Assembly (NCBI RefSeq): GCF_000739915.1
Contig: NZ_BBJT01000005.1
Span: forward strand, 186,001-250,000
Reading direction: 5' to 3'
Length of the DNA stretch: 64,000 nucleotides
From: Paenibacillus chitinolyticus NBRC 15660
Lineage (GTDB): Bacteria > Bacillota > Bacilli > Paenibacillales > NBRC-103111
A model generated the notes under the pieces. That model was not told where the DNA came from, did not search any database, and was given only the letters and a program-made list of their open reading frames with translations. Shown here in pieces: positions 41,556-50,850 of this stretch (position 1 is its first letter; the number at the start of each line of letters is the position of its first letter). The position numbers were made by a program, and so were the translations under genes.

Positions 41556-43498
41556 TCCGCCAGCATGTCCATGATCTCACGCGCCAGCGGAACCGCTTCT
41601 GAAGGCGCTTCCGGCGCAGCTTCGCGAATGACGACAGCTACGGCATACCGGGGAGCATCGACGGGACCGTAACCGATAAACCACTGGTTAACGGTTTCAT
41701 GCGGTCCCGACTGTACCTGCGCCGTACCTGTCTTTCCGGCCAGCGGCCACTTCGCCGCATCCAGACGCCCGGCCGTTCCGCTCCGCACGACGAGTCTCAT
41801 CTCCCGTAGGAGTTCACTTGTCGCCCTAGGAGAGAGAACTTCCTTCGCGCCCGGGAGAAATTTCGGCGGAAACGAGTCCAGGGTCAGGCCGTCCCGGAAC
41901 CGGACTTCTTTCACAAGGCGCGGAGAGCGCGCTTTTCCCCGGTGCAGAACGGTTACGACCAGATTCGCCGCCTGAAGGGGCGTCACTTGGACGTCCCTCT
42001 GGCCGATGGCGGTCTGCAGCCGGACTCCTTCATCGTCTCTCGGTGTTTGGGCGCCGAAGAGCTGGCCGCCTTCCTCACCGTCGAGCTGAGCGACCGCGGC
42101 CCCTCCCGTGAGGCTCCCTTTCCATCCGACGGGAGTCAGCAGCCCCAGATTCCGCGCATAGGTTTCCAGCTCGTCCGAATCCAGACGCCGCATCACTTCG
42201 CCGAAAACGATATTGCACGATTGGGCAAATCCTTCTTCGAACGTAAGCTTACCGTGGCCTTCCTTCTTCCAGCAGGTAAACCCGTATTTTCCCCATGCCC
42301 CGTGGCAGTCAAATGTCTCATCCGGCTTAACAACGCCTTTCTCGAGCGCTGCTGCGGCTACAACCGTTTTGAAAATCGATCCCGGCGCGGCAGCTTTGAC
42401 ACCCAGATTGGCCCAGTCTCCATCTATCGCGTTGATCTCCCCCGGATGAAATGACGGTTTGGAAGCCATCGCCACGATATCCGCATTCGCGGCATCCAAG
42501 ACGACGACCGCCCCTTTTGTAATTCCCCGTCTCGTCATCCGTTCTTCGATACTCCGCTGAATACCCGAATCCAGTGTAGTCATCAACTGCAGGGGATAAC
42601 GGGACTGATCCGGTGAAATCAGTCTGGCGTTCAGAGCGCCCAACGGCCGTTTACCCGCATCCGTAAACACGGATAAAGTGCGTTCGCCGATGCCCCGCAG
42701 CCGGGACTCGAACGTTTTCTCGAGACCGGATACCCCAATCTCACTGGTAAGCGTCAAATGTCCGGCGGCAAGCTCGCGGGCATACAGGCCGGAGATTCGC
42801 TCCGGGTTCTGTCCGATGTAGCCGATCACCTGTGCTGCGGGGGGATGATCCGGATAGCGGGTTTTGTAATCCGTCACCTGCACGTAAGAAAGCCCGCTCG
42901 CCTCAAGCAGAGCGATTTGGGAAGACGATAATTCCAGCGGTTCTTTTACGGACTCGCCGGACTCCGAAGAAGCTAGTTGGCCCCCGCTCTTCCCCCCGCC
43001 CGAATTCGTCAGGCTCCCCGTCCATAAAAACGGCTCCTTCACCTGTTTTACAAAAGACTTCCAGTCGTCCGCCGTCACCCCCAAAGCTTCGCTGACCTTC
43101 CGAAGCTGTTCAGCCGAGCCCGTGTAATCGGGGTGAACCGGAAAAATAATAGCCGTCCGGATTGTTTTGCCCGTCAGAGGCTTCAGATTCCGGTCGTACA
43201 TGTCTCCTCTTCCCGTATCGAGCACAATGCTTTTCTGACGCTGTAAGACGGAGTTTTTGACCAGGTCTACTTCATAAGCTGAAAACCGGTGGGGCCTCAG
43301 CACCTGGATCCAAAATAACCGCGCGGCCAAGAGTGCCAGAATGCCGGTCAACCCGAGCAGCAGCAAGAGTTTGCGGCGCGGGTCCGTTTGGACGCTATTG
43401 ATGCTCTTACCGCCGTCGATGCCACTCTCCGCAAGCGAGATCCCCGCCCGGGCGTCTGCCTTTTCTTTTCCGGTAGTACCGGGTAATTCTTTGCCCAT
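41543..43498 (-). CDS. pbpI: penicillin-binding protein, transpeptidase (PbpI/FtsI class)
   Basis: A 651-aa class B penicillin-binding protein: a cytoplasmic N-tail, a membrane anchor KLLLLLGLTGILALLAARLFWIQVL near residue 45, a dimerisation domain, and a transpeptidase domain with the active-site Ser in PGSIFKTVV, SCN in AQSCNIVFGEV, and KTG in AGKTGTAQ. No PASTA repeats are seen. The start at 43498 (MGKELPG) has GGGAG 11 bases upstream. Gene order with the U32 pair and mltG matches the B. subtilis yrr region, where pbpI (yrrR) lies. It likely acts in septal or spore-septum peptidoglycan synthesis. Confidence 0.85.
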   Translation of the reverse strand: MGKELPGTTGKEKADARAGISLAESGIDGGKSINSVQTDPRRKLLLLLGLTGILALLAARLFWIQVLRPHRFSAYEVDLVKNSVLQRQKSIVLDTGRGDMYDRNLKPLTGKTIRTAIIFPVHPDYTGSAEQLRKVSEALGVTADDWKSFVKQVKEPFLWTGSLTNSGGGKSGGQLASSESGESVKEPLELSSSQIALLEASGLSYVQVTDYKTRYPDHPPAAQVIGYIGQNPERISGLYARELAAGHLTLTSEIGVSGLEKTFESRLRGIGERTLSVFTDAGKRPLGALNARLISPDQSRYPLQLMTTLDSGIQRSIEERMTRRGITKGAVVVLDAANADIVAMASKPSFHPGEINAIDGDWANLGVKAAAPGSIFKTVVAAAALEKGVVKPDETFDCHGAWGKYGFTCWKKEGHGKLTFEEGFAQSCNIVFGEVMRRLDSDELETYARNLGLLTPVGWKGSLTGGAAVAQLDGEEGGQLFGAQTPRDDEGVRLQTAIGQRDVQVTPLQAANLVVTVLHRGKARSPRLVKEVRFRDGLTLDSFPPKFLPGAKEVLSPRATSELLREMRLVVRSGTAGRLDAAKWPLAGKTGTAQVQSGPHETVNQWFIGYGPVDAPRYAVAVVIREAAPEAPSEAVPLAREIMDMLADQPN

Positions 43499-43579
43499 AC
43501 ATTCACCGCTCCCGTGTCCGCTTCTTTTGATTCCAGTATAGACAAGGGGGAATGCGCTCAAACCTTCCATTCGGGGATG

Positions 43580-43625
43580 AAAAAAAGAAAAACGCCTCCT
43601 TCCGGCTTTCCGGAAACGAGGCGTT
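43580..43625 (-). terminator. terminator of the chemoreceptor gene
   Basis: AACGCCTC and GAGGCGTT (43591-43598 and 43618-43625) close a stem with an inner CCGG pair; the minus strand continues as T-rich sequence. Confidence 0.82.
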
Positions 43626-43633
43626 CTTCGGGA

Positions 43634-45781
43634 TTATAATGTAAACTTGGACAGCGTGTCTTTCAGGGAATTCGAGAGGTTCTCCAGTCTGTCGGACAGC
43701 TTCACCAGGTTCTGACTGATGCTGAGCTGCTCGGAACTGAGGGAAGCAACTTCCTCAGAAGTCGCCAGCGATTCCTCTGCCACAGCACTCACATTCGTCA
43801 TCGCATCGGATAGGACGGCTTGCGACTGATCGAGCTCGCTTATCGATTCCGTCACCGCGTTCAACCGTTCGATAAATTGGCTCATGTGATTCTGGACCTG
43901 GCCAAAAATCCCGTCCGCTTCTTTCACGGCACCGATTTGCTGATTGAAGAGCGGGTAGGCTTGATGAAGCACTTGGACGGTCTCGTCGATTTCGCGCTGA
44001 ATCGTTTCCGTAATCTGGGCCACAACGTCGATGGACTGCTTGGACTGATCCGCCAGTTTGCGGATTTCATCGGCGACCACCATAAATCCTCTGCCTGCCG
44101 TTCCGGCTCTCGCAGCTTCGATCGTTGCATTCAGTGAGAGGATATTCGTCTGCTTCGTCAGATTATGCAGCATCTCCAATATTTTGCGGATGGACTGGGT
44201 GCTCTCTTTCAGGTTGTCGACCTTCTCCACCATGGAACGGGTCATCACTTCCGTCTGGCCGGTTTTGTCCATCAGCTCTTCCATGTACTTCGTGCCCTGT
44301 TCGCCCGAGCTTCGGACGCCGGAGGCTGCCGTACCCATCTCCAGGTTAGCGGACATCACCTGCTTCATTTTCTCGCCGATATGATGCGTCAGCTCGTTCC
44401 CGCGTTCGGACTCGGAGGCGAGCCCTGCGGCTCCTCCCGAGATCTCGTCGGTCGCTACGGCGATTTCCTTGGCGGAAGTCGCCGTAATCTTGGAGGCGTT
44501 CGCGACTTCGGAGGCCGTGTTCAGTACTTCCTGGGCGGATTCGTTCGTCTGGCGGACCAGCGTCGTAATCTGCTCCATCATCATGTCGAAGTTTTCTCCA
44601 AGCATGCCGATCTCGTCCCGGCTCTTAAGATTCGCCCGTACCTTCAAGTTGCCCTGGGCACCCTGCTTCATAAGCCCGGCCAGTGCGGCCAGCGGCCTGC
44701 CGATCATTCTCGCCACGAAAATACCGATTAAAGCGGCGATTACCGCCGCCACAAGGGCGATTACCAGCGTCAGGTTAAAGATCACGTTCGCGTCTTTAAC
44801 CAGTTCTCCGACCGGCATGCTCCCTACGAGGAACCAACCGGTACCGGCAAACTTCGAATATACGTTCTGTGTCTGTTTATCCGATGAGAGGAAGTCCCCG
44901 GAAGCCGTCTTCTGCTGCTCTTCACTGATCGTAACCGGAGACGGTTTTGCGAGAAGTTCCTGATCCTTCGCATAAATCAATTTGTTGGACGCATCCGAAA
45001 TGTACATCGTGCTGTCATCCCCGAGCTGGATAAGTCCGAGCTCCTTTTCCAGAATCGACGTAGGAATTTCCATCAGAAGCATCGCGATCGGCGTGGAAGT
45101 GCTCGTCGAGTTCAGGTAGCGGCCCATTGCGACACTCGGTTCCCCGCTGAAATAACCTTTCGGTTTCGTTTCCAGCCACAGCGACTGCCCGCTGGTTTTG
45201 GAAATCGCCTGGAACCAGTCCGTTTTTGTAATTTCTTCCGTCGTAGCGTTCAAGGAAGCTCCGTTGGAGTTGATCATATGACCGTCTGTTTTTAGCAGCG
45301 TCATGCTTTTGATCGATTTGTTGGAAAATAAATAGGAATTCACTTTTTCCGTAATTTTACGAGTGACTTCGAGCTGCTCGTATGTACCATCTTTAACCTC
45401 GTTGCGTGTTTCAAGCAGGCGCTGCAAATCGGCGTCGAGCATCATCTGCATCGTTAAATCTTCAAAGCCGCCGAAAAGCAGATCGAGCTTCTGGCTCGCC
45501 TGGATCATGGTCTGTCTCGACGCTTCGCTCACTTTGCCGCGCACGACGCTTTTCGAAAGCTGATACGAGGTAATTCCCACGGTCAGAACAAAAAATAAAA
45601 TACTGACGATGAAAATAAGAAACAGTTTCATGCCTACGGATTTTGCCGGATTGCTGAGCCCCATAGAAGAAGAAATAAAACCGCCCGGTCCTCCCGGCTT
45701 CGGAGCGCCCCCTGACAGAGCTTGTTTTTTTTGAAAACGCTCTCTTAGCTGGGTTGCTGTCTGTGTAAGTCTTTTGTTCAT
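43634..45781 (-). CDS. methyl-accepting chemotaxis protein
   Basis: A 715-aa chemoreceptor. A 50-residue cytoplasmic tail precedes the first membrane helix (LFLIFIVSILFFVLTVGITS). A dCache-type ligand domain spans about 80-310, the second helix is VIFNLTLVIALVAAVIAALIGIFVA, then a HAMP domain and a signalling coiled coil with the hairpin tip EAARAGTAGRGFMVVADEIRKLA. The start at 45781 was chosen for GGATGGTG just upstream. The N-terminal tail before TM1 is unusually long. It is monocistronic between two terminators; the ligand is not predictable. Confidence 0.9.
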   Translation of the reverse strand: MNKRLTQTATQLRERFQKKQALSGGAPKPGGPGGFISSSMGLSNPAKSVGMKLFLIFIVSILFFVLTVGITSYQLSKSVVRGKVSEASRQTMIQASQKLDLLFGGFEDLTMQMMLDADLQRLLETRNEVKDGTYEQLEVTRKITEKVNSYLFSNKSIKSMTLLKTDGHMINSNGASLNATTEEITKTDWFQAISKTSGQSLWLETKPKGYFSGEPSVAMGRYLNSTSTSTPIAMLLMEIPTSILEKELGLIQLGDDSTMYISDASNKLIYAKDQELLAKPSPVTISEEQQKTASGDFLSSDKQTQNVYSKFAGTGWFLVGSMPVGELVKDANVIFNLTLVIALVAAVIAALIGIFVARMIGRPLAALAGLMKQGAQGNLKVRANLKSRDEIGMLGENFDMMMEQITTLVRQTNESAQEVLNTASEVANASKITATSAKEIAVATDEISGGAAGLASESERGNELTHHIGEKMKQVMSANLEMGTAASGVRSSGEQGTKYMEELMDKTGQTEVMTRSMVEKVDNLKESTQSIRKILEMLHNLTKQTNILSLNATIEAARAGTAGRGFMVVADEIRKLADQSKQSIDVVAQITETIQREIDETVQVLHQAYPLFNQQIGAVKEADGIFGQVQNHMSQFIERLNAVTESISELDQSQAVLSDAMTNVSAVAEESLATSEEVASLSSEQLSISQNLVKLSDRLENLSNSLKDTLSKFTL

Positions 45782-45958
45782 GGGCACCACCATCCACTTT
45801 TTTTTAGGAAGAAAGTCTTACGCAAAAAAATAATATCTCCAATATTTTCTACTTTTGTTTTAATGTTCGACGACGATTTGTGTTTATCCTCTTTGATTTG
45901 TGCCATTTTTCCTATAAATTCATCTTTTTTTGATTACACAGACCTAAAAATAAAAAAA

Positions 45959-45989
45959 AATACCGCCCGGCTTAAGCCAGTCGGTATTA
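45959..45989 (-). terminator. terminator of the U32 peptidase-family genes
   Basis: Minus-strand AATACCGACTGGCTT and AAGCCGGGCGGTATT pair and run into nine T. It starts just after the stop at 45997. Confidence 0.85.
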
Positions 45990-45996
45990 AAATCCA

Positions 45997-47283
45997 TTAA
46001 CGGGTACGTTTGCGCATCATATCCAGCGGTTTAACCGGCTGTTCGGTTTGAATGCGGATAAGCTGGAGAGGATGACGAGCCGCATCGAGCTCGGCGCCTT
46101 CTTCGTCGCGAATGACATCTACCCGCTGCTTGAAGTGCGTGCCTCCCGGACCGAAAAATTCCACTTCCGCACCCGGTTTGAAGTAATTGCGCTGCTGGAT
46201 GACGGCGGTTTCCGTCTGCTCATCATACTCCATAACTACGCCAACGAAATCGTAGCTCGCCGCCTTATCCTCCGGTCCGAAAATATGATCTTCGGGACCG
46301 GGCGCTTCGTAGAAAAATCCGGTATTCAACGGACGGTTAGCCGCTTTATTGATCTCGTCGCGCCAGAGCGGTTTAACCTCGTAGGCCGCCGGATTTTCAA
46401 AATAGCTGTCGATGGCCTGGCGGTAAGCATTTACGACCGTGGCCACGTAATGGATGCTTTTCATTCTGCCTTCGATTTTGAAACTGTCCACGCCGGACTC
46501 GATCATATCAGAAATATGCTCGATCATGCATAAATCCTTGGCGCTCATCATAAACGCATCTTCCTCTTCACCGTAAAGAGGAAAATCGGGTGCAAGCGGA
46601 TCGGACAGAGGTGCTCCCTTCGCGTACAGATCGTACTTCCAGCGGCAGGACTGGCAGCACCCTCCCCGGTTGGAGTCGCGGTCCGTAAAATGATTGGACA
46701 GCACGCAGCGCCCGGAATAGGAGCTGCACATCGCTCCGTGAATAAACGCTTCGATTTCGATATCGACATGCCGTTTGATCTCGTCAATATCGCCCATGCT
46801 CACTTCCCGGGCGAGAACTACCCGCTCGATGCCTTCTTCTTTCCAGAACTGCACCGTCTGCCAGTTCATGACGGACTGCTGGGTGCTCAGATGCACCTCC
46901 AGCTTGGGAGCCACGCGTCTGGCGGTGTCCATAATAATCGGGTCGGCTGCGATGATAGCCGAAATGCCGGCTTCCTGCAGTTCTCTCAAATAATCTTCAA
47001 TTCCCTCGATATCTTCGTTGTGGGCATAAATATTCGTCGCCACGAAAACTTTGGCGCCGTACCGGTTAGCGAATTCGACGCCTTCGCGCATCTCTTCGAA
47101 AGTAAAATTGTCGGCGTTGGAGCGCAGACCGTACTTCTGGCCGCCGATATACACGGCATCGGCCCCGTAATGTACGGCAAACTTAAGCTTCTCCAGACTT
47201 CCCGCCGGGGCAAGCAGTTCCGGCTTGTCCAGACGAACGCGTCTGCCGCGCGCACGCTCGTTAACAGCTGCCGCAATACTCAT
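45997..47283 (-). CDS. trhP2: U32 family protein, tRNA hydroxylation (TrhP2/YrrO-like)
   Basis: A 428-aa U32 family protein. B. subtilis YrrO works with YrrN to make 5-hydroxyuridine at tRNA position 34. The U32 signature EAFIHGAMCSSYSGRCVLSNHF and the cysteine cluster GGCCQSCRWKY are present, with a TIM-type N-terminus (KPELLAPAGSLEKLKFAVHYGADAVYIGG) and a C-terminal beta domain. The ATG has GGTGG-type purines upstream and follows the YrrN-like gene by 11 bases, so they are one operon. Confidence 0.88.
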   Translation of the reverse strand: MSIAAAVNERARGRRVRLDKPELLAPAGSLEKLKFAVHYGADAVYIGGQKYGLRSNADNFTFEEMREGVEFANRYGAKVFVATNIYAHNEDIEGIEDYLRELQEAGISAIIAADPIIMDTARRVAPKLEVHLSTQQSVMNWQTVQFWKEEGIERVVLAREVSMGDIDEIKRHVDIEIEAFIHGAMCSSYSGRCVLSNHFTDRDSNRGGCCQSCRWKYDLYAKGAPLSDPLAPDFPLYGEEEDAFMMSAKDLCMIEHISDMIESGVDSFKIEGRMKSIHYVATVVNAYRQAIDSYFENPAAYEVKPLWRDEINKAANRPLNTGFFYEAPGPEDHIFGPEDKAASYDFVGVVMEYDEQTETAVIQQRNYFKPGAEVEFFGPGGTHFKQRVDVIRDEEGAELDAARHPLQLIRIQTEQPVKPLDMMRKRTR

Positions 47284-47294
47284 GGTGGTTCACC

Positions 47295-48227
47295 TCAATA
47301 TACTTGTTCTTTGTAGAAAAAGCCGAAAGACAATTCCCTGCACGGATCCTGCAGGCGTCGGATAGGCTCCAGCATTTCGTCGTTGAATTTGTAAGAATCC
47401 GGATCCGCACAATAGGCATCAATCACTTGACGGTATGCCCTTACCACGGTTTCGTTATATTCGGCGGATTTCAAAAGTCCTTCAATCTTAAGGCTGTCTA
47501 TGTTCCCCTTGAGCAGCTCATGAAGATCTTCCAGCATGCAAATATCGTCGGAGCTCATCACGTGGGTCCCGTTGCTGTCCTCATAAATCGGATACCGCTC
47601 CTCCTGGCGTTCCTGCTCAATCAGAAAAAGCCCGTTATCCATGGAGCGGTCGACACTGCTTGCATCTTTCCCCAGATGCTCCACGTAATTGGCGACCAGA
47701 CTACGGCGGGAATGGTAAATATTCGTCAGTCCGTGCACTTGAACCTGGACTTCCAGCTTGGCATGAAGCTTGAATTCAAGCGTTTCCTCAAGGTTCAGTT
47801 CCCTGGCCAGAACCGCACGCGCGGCTCCGCGGGACGCCCAGTAATTCGCGGTCGCGTAGTTCGTCGTCGTCATTTCCGCATTCCAGTGAAGCGGGAGCTT
47901 CAATTCCGCTTTGTTCACCATCCGCAGTACGGCGGGATCTCCATACACGGCTCCGTCCACACCGATAGCGGAGATGGCCGCAAGATATTTCTCAACTTCA
48001 AGCAGCGCTTCGTTATCAAAAACATTGTTTACAGCCGCATAGACTTTAGCGCCTTTATCATGAACGTAAGGAACCAGTTCCTCCAGATCTTGAATCGTCA
48101 CATCGCCCGGAAGGCGCATGCCGAATGCCGCTTCGCCGATCAGTACGGCGTCCGCCCCGGCTTCTATGAATCGCTTCGCTTCCTCTACTGTTCCTGCCGT
48201 TATAAGCAGCTCGGGTTTTGGAATCAA
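47295..48227 (-). CDS. trhP1: U32 family protein, tRNA hydroxylation (TrhP1/YrrN-like)
   Basis: A 310-aa U32 family protein, close in length to B. subtilis YrrN (309). It starts IPKPELLITAGTVEEAKRFIEAGADAVLIG and shows VQVHGLTNIYHSRRSLVANYVEHL in place of the usual PepU32 cysteine-rich stretch, as in YrrN. The start used is TTG at 48227, with GAAGGTG just upstream; the longer ORF overlaps mltG. In B. subtilis the methyltransferase trmR (yrrM) sits between mltG and yrrN; here that gene is absent. Confidence 0.86.
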   Translation of the reverse strand: MIPKPELLITAGTVEEAKRFIEAGADAVLIGEAAFGMRLPGDVTIQDLEELVPYVHDKGAKVYAAVNNVFDNEALLEVEKYLAAISAIGVDGAVYGDPAVLRMVNKAELKLPLHWNAEMTTTNYATANYWASRGAARAVLARELNLEETLEFKLHAKLEVQVQVHGLTNIYHSRRSLVANYVEHLGKDASSVDRSMDNGLFLIEQERQEERYPIYEDSNGTHVMSSDDICMLEDLHELLKGNIDSLKIEGLLKSAEYNETVVRAYRQVIDAYCADPDSYKFNDEMLEPIRRLQDPCRELSFGFFYKEQVY

Positions 48228-48240
48228 CCTCGTCACCTTC

Positions 48241-49320
48241 TTATTTCGCGTTTTTCTCGGTTTGCTTGCTCTTTTCGATGTTGGCCAGATGCTGCGCATA
48301 GGTTTCTCCGAACAAATGTCCCTGGCTTCCGTCTTTTTTCGTTACGTAATAAAAGTATTTCGACTCCGCCGGATACAGCGCCGCCTTGATAGAGGCCAGG
48401 CTCGGACTCGCGATTGGACCCGGAGGCAGTCCGGGATTTTTATACGTATTATAAGGGCTTTCGATCTTCAGATCGCTTTCGAGCAGTCTTTCTTTCTGCT
48501 TGCCCAGCGCATACTGCACGGTCGCGTCGATCTGCAGCGGCTGTTTGATTTTCAGCCGGTTGTAAATAACGCTCGCCACGAGCGGACGTTCTTCGTCCAC
48601 AACCACTTCACGCTCGATCAGGGAAGCGATCGTCATCATCTGATGGAATGTCAGCCCGCTTGCCTTCAGCTTGTCCTTCCAATCCGCGGGAAGGCTTTGC
48701 AGCCGCTTATCCAGCTGATCGACCATAAGGGTGATCATTTTCTGCTCGGTAGCATCCTTGGGGATATCGTACGTATCCGGGAACAGATACCCTTCCAGCC
48801 TATGCTTGAGCTTGGTATCCGCCGGAATTCCGGCAAGCAGCTCTTCCCCTACCGCTGGCTTGTACGCTTCCGTCGCCTTAACGAAGGCAGACGCTTCCAT
48901 CCCATCATGCTGTCCGACTTTGTCGGCAATCTGCGTGACCGTGTACCCTTCGGGAATAGTCAGGCGGTTCGCTTTTACCGTCTGCCCGTTGTTCAGCATC
49001 GCAATGATCTCGTCCGTTCCGATTCCGGGCTTCATCGCATACTCGCCCGCCTGGAAACGTCCTCCTTCGTTTTTCCATTTCAAGTAATACATAAAAACGG
49101 AGGCGTTGCGGATAAGACCTTCCCGCTCAAGCTTGGAAGCGATATTTTTCATGCCGTCGCCGGATACGATCTCGACCTTCTTTTCCTGACCGGAAGCCGA
49201 GGTCGGCTGAAGTTCTCCCCGTATATAATAAGCCGCGGCCGCGGCACAGCCGGCTAAGAGCAGAACAATCACCAGCAGCCCGGTCATCAAGCGTTTTATT
49301 CGTGATTTAGGACGGTGCAT
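48241..49320 (-). CDS. mltG: endolytic murein transglycosylase MltG
   Basis: A 359-aa YceG-like enzyme that cleaves nascent glycan strands and ends their growth. A basic cytoplasmic start and one membrane helix (LMTGLLVIVLLLAGCAAAAAYYI) precede a LysM-like subdomain and the catalytic domain; the active-site Glu is in MTIASLIEREVVVDEERPLVASVIYNRLK, and GLPPGPIASPSLASIKAAL ends the fold. The start at 49320 has GGAGG five bases upstream. It is upstream of trhP1 with about 13 bases between. Confidence 0.92.
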   Translation of the reverse strand: MHRPKSRIKRLMTGLLVIVLLLAGCAAAAAYYIRGELQPTSASGQEKKVEIVSGDGMKNIASKLEREGLIRNASVFMYYLKWKNEGGRFQAGEYAMKPGIGTDEIIAMLNNGQTVKANRLTIPEGYTVTQIADKVGQHDGMEASAFVKATEAYKPAVGEELLAGIPADTKLKHRLEGYLFPDTYDIPKDATEQKMITLMVDQLDKRLQSLPADWKDKLKASGLTFHQMMTIASLIEREVVVDEERPLVASVIYNRLKIKQPLQIDATVQYALGKQKERLLESDLKIESPYNTYKNPGLPPGPIASPSLASIKAALYPAESKYFYYVTKKDGSQGHLFGETYAQHLANIEKSKQTEKNAK

Positions 49321-49361
49321 AAGTTCCTCCACAATAGTCATCTTGGTCAATCATCTGCATG

Positions 49362-49387
49362 AAAAAGAGCGGATTTGACTCCGCTCT
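49362..49387 (-). terminator. terminator or attenuator between DUF1292 gene and mltG
   Basis: Perfect stem AGAGCGGA (49366-49373) with TCCGCTCT (49380-49387), six-base loop, and T5 on the minus strand. It separates the alaS-side genes from mltG onward. Confidence 0.72.
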
Positions 49388-49404
49388 GGTTTGCTTTAGA
49401 TTTC

Positions 49405-49701
49405 TTAAGGTTCGTCGTGTTCCGGAAACGTGAGTTCGTCGTACAATTCGGAGACGGTTTCCCATTCTTCGTCATCTTCGATGGTTTCCAGCTCCAGTGT
49501 GCCTTCCGAATCCCGGGATACCCGGAACACGGACACTTCGCCTTCTTTCTTCATCTCTTCCGACTGCAGAACGGCGTAGTGGCGGTCTTCGTGGAGAATC
49601 TCCGTCAAGATGCGAAAGACGGTGGATTCGTCCTGTTCGTCGAATAAAATAATATCATCTCCGAAAGAACTCCGCAACTCGTTCGTCTGTTTTACACTCA
49701 T
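49405..49701 (-). CDS. DUF1292 protein, second copy
   Basis: A 98-aa acidic protein with the DUF1292 features: a run DDIILFDEQDESTVFRILTEI, then HYAVLQSE and the acidic C-terminal ETIEDDEEWETVSELYDEL. It overlaps the first DUF1292 gene in an ATGA junction, so it is a tandem paralogue in the same operon. It lacks the long acidic N-terminal patch of that copy. B. subtilis has a single yrzB here as far as I recall. Function unknown. Confidence 0.85.
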   Translation of the reverse strand: MSVKQTNELRSSFGDDIILFDEQDESTVFRILTEILHEDRHYAVLQSEEMKKEGEVSVFRVSRDSEGTLELETIEDDEEWETVSELYDELTFPEHDEP

Positions 49702-50000
49702 GCTTCTTCTTCCTCTTCGGCGATTAGTGTATTAAACGTTTCTTCAACGATATTCCATTCTTCCTCGTCCTCGATGGTGTAAAGCTTCAGATCGTCGCCA
49801 TTCTCGTCTTCCTCGTAACGAAATGCGTACACTTCGTCGGATTCCTCGTCGCCTTCAACCGGCACGACCATCATGTACTTTTTGTCGGAACCATCCACTT
49901 CGAATTTCATGACGACTTCGAATTCTTCTTCGTTGCCCTCATCATCGGGGATATAAATAATTTCCGCTTCCTCTTGCTGAAAATCCTCTTCTTTAGCCAT
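49698..50000 (-). CDS. yrzB: DUF1292 protein (YrzB-like)
   Basis: A 100-aa, strongly acidic protein of the YrzB/DUF1292 family, with AEIIYIPDDEGNEEEFEVVMKF and LKLYTIEDEEEWNIVEETFNTL. GAGGTGATGG lies before the ATG. It follows ruvX closely and matches the conserved order ireB-ruvX-yrzB. Its role is unknown. Confidence 0.9.
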   Translation of the reverse strand: MAKEEDFQQEEAEIIYIPDDEGNEEEFEVVMKFEVDGSDKKYMMVVPVEGDEESDEVYAFRYEEDENGDDLKLYTIEDEEEWNIVEETFNTLIAEEEEEA

Positions 50001-50012
50001 GGTTCCATCACC

Positions 50013-50423
50013 TCATCGTTTAGAGTCCATATATCCCTGCAGAATCAGCACAGCGGCGATCTTATCGACCACCTGCTTGCGCTTCTTCCGGCTAACGTCC
50101 GCCTCCAAAAGAGTGCGGGTCGCGGATACCGTAGTCAATCGTTCGTCCCACATGCGGACGGGCAGGTTAAACGTCTCGGTCAACTGTGCGGCGAATTCCT
50201 GAGAAAGCTCGCCACGCGGCCCGATCGAGCCGTTCATATTTTTGGGGAGGCCGACAACGATCTCCGTTACTTCGTACTCCCCGATTAACCGCCGCAGGTG
50301 GTCTAAATCGTGTTGCGGACTAGCTCTGCGTATAACCTCGATCCCTTGGGCGGTAAGCCCGAGAAGATCGCTTACGGCAACGCCGATTGTTTTGTCGCCA
50401 TAGTCTAGGCCCATCGTTCTCAT
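50013..50423 (-). CDS. ruvX: RuvX/YqgF Holliday-junction resolvase-like nuclease
   Basis: A 136-aa RNase H-fold protein (B. subtilis YrrK). The first metal Asp is in [15 protein letters not shown], the core [13 protein letters not shown] follows near residue 59, and the catalytic segment [13 protein letters not shown] near residue 93. The family is linked to 16S rRNA 5' processing and to Holliday-junction resolution. GGAG precedes the ATG. Its place between ireB and yrzB is conserved across Bacillota. Confidence 0.94.
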   Translation of the reverse strand: MRTMGLDYGDKTIGVAVSDLLGLTAQGIEVIRRASPQHDLDHLRRLIGEYEVTEIVVGLPKNMNGSIGPRGELSQEFAAQLTETFNLPVRMWDERLTTVSATRTLLEADVSRKKRKQVVDKIAAVLILQGYMDSKR

Positions 50424-50475
50424 ACGTGTGAACTCCTAAGCCGGACCCGTCTGCCGGGAATCGGCGCAGGCCCGT

Positions 50476-50736
50476 TTATTTATGCTCTTTGAGATAAGAG
50501 CGTACCAATTCTTCGATCAGTTCGTCGCGTTCCCGTTTGCGAATCAGGCTCCGGGCGTTATTGTGCCGGGGAATGTAAGCCGGATCCCCTGAAAGCAAGT
50601 AACCGACGATTTGATTGATCGGATTGTAGCCTTTCTCCTGCAGAGCGTCATAGACAGTTAATAGCACTTCTTTTGGGGATGTTTCGATCTCATCGGCTTT
50701 GACATTGAATTTCACCGTTTTATCCATAAAATCCAT
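50476..50736 (-). CDS. ireB: IreB family regulatory phosphoprotein
   Basis: An 86-aa protein of the IreB (DUF965, YrzL) family, first known as a substrate of the Ser/Thr kinase IreK that affects cephalosporin resistance in enterococci. [11 protein letters not shown] leads into [47 protein letters not shown], the conserved core. The ATG at 50736 has GGAGG eight bases upstream; the longer ORF adds ten residues. It lies between alaS and ruvX, as in other Bacillota. Confidence 0.94.
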   Translation of the reverse strand: MDFMDKTVKFNVKADEIETSPKEVLLTVYDALQEKGYNPINQIVGYLLSGDPAYIPRHNNARSLIRKRERDELIEELVRSYLKEHK

Positions 50737-50850
50737 GAAAGGCACCTCCAATGTTTGCTTTTTCAAACTCTATCGGTTGCAAATGCTGCTAATCCCACTA
50801 TTGTCATATATTCTCTGCGGGACGGAAAATTCCTGTTCCCGCAGGAAAAT

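Noticed and set aside
45820-45900. Possible sigma-D promoter for the chemoreceptor
   Set aside because: GGAGATAT resembles the -10, but the -35 TAAA spacing is about 18 instead of 15.
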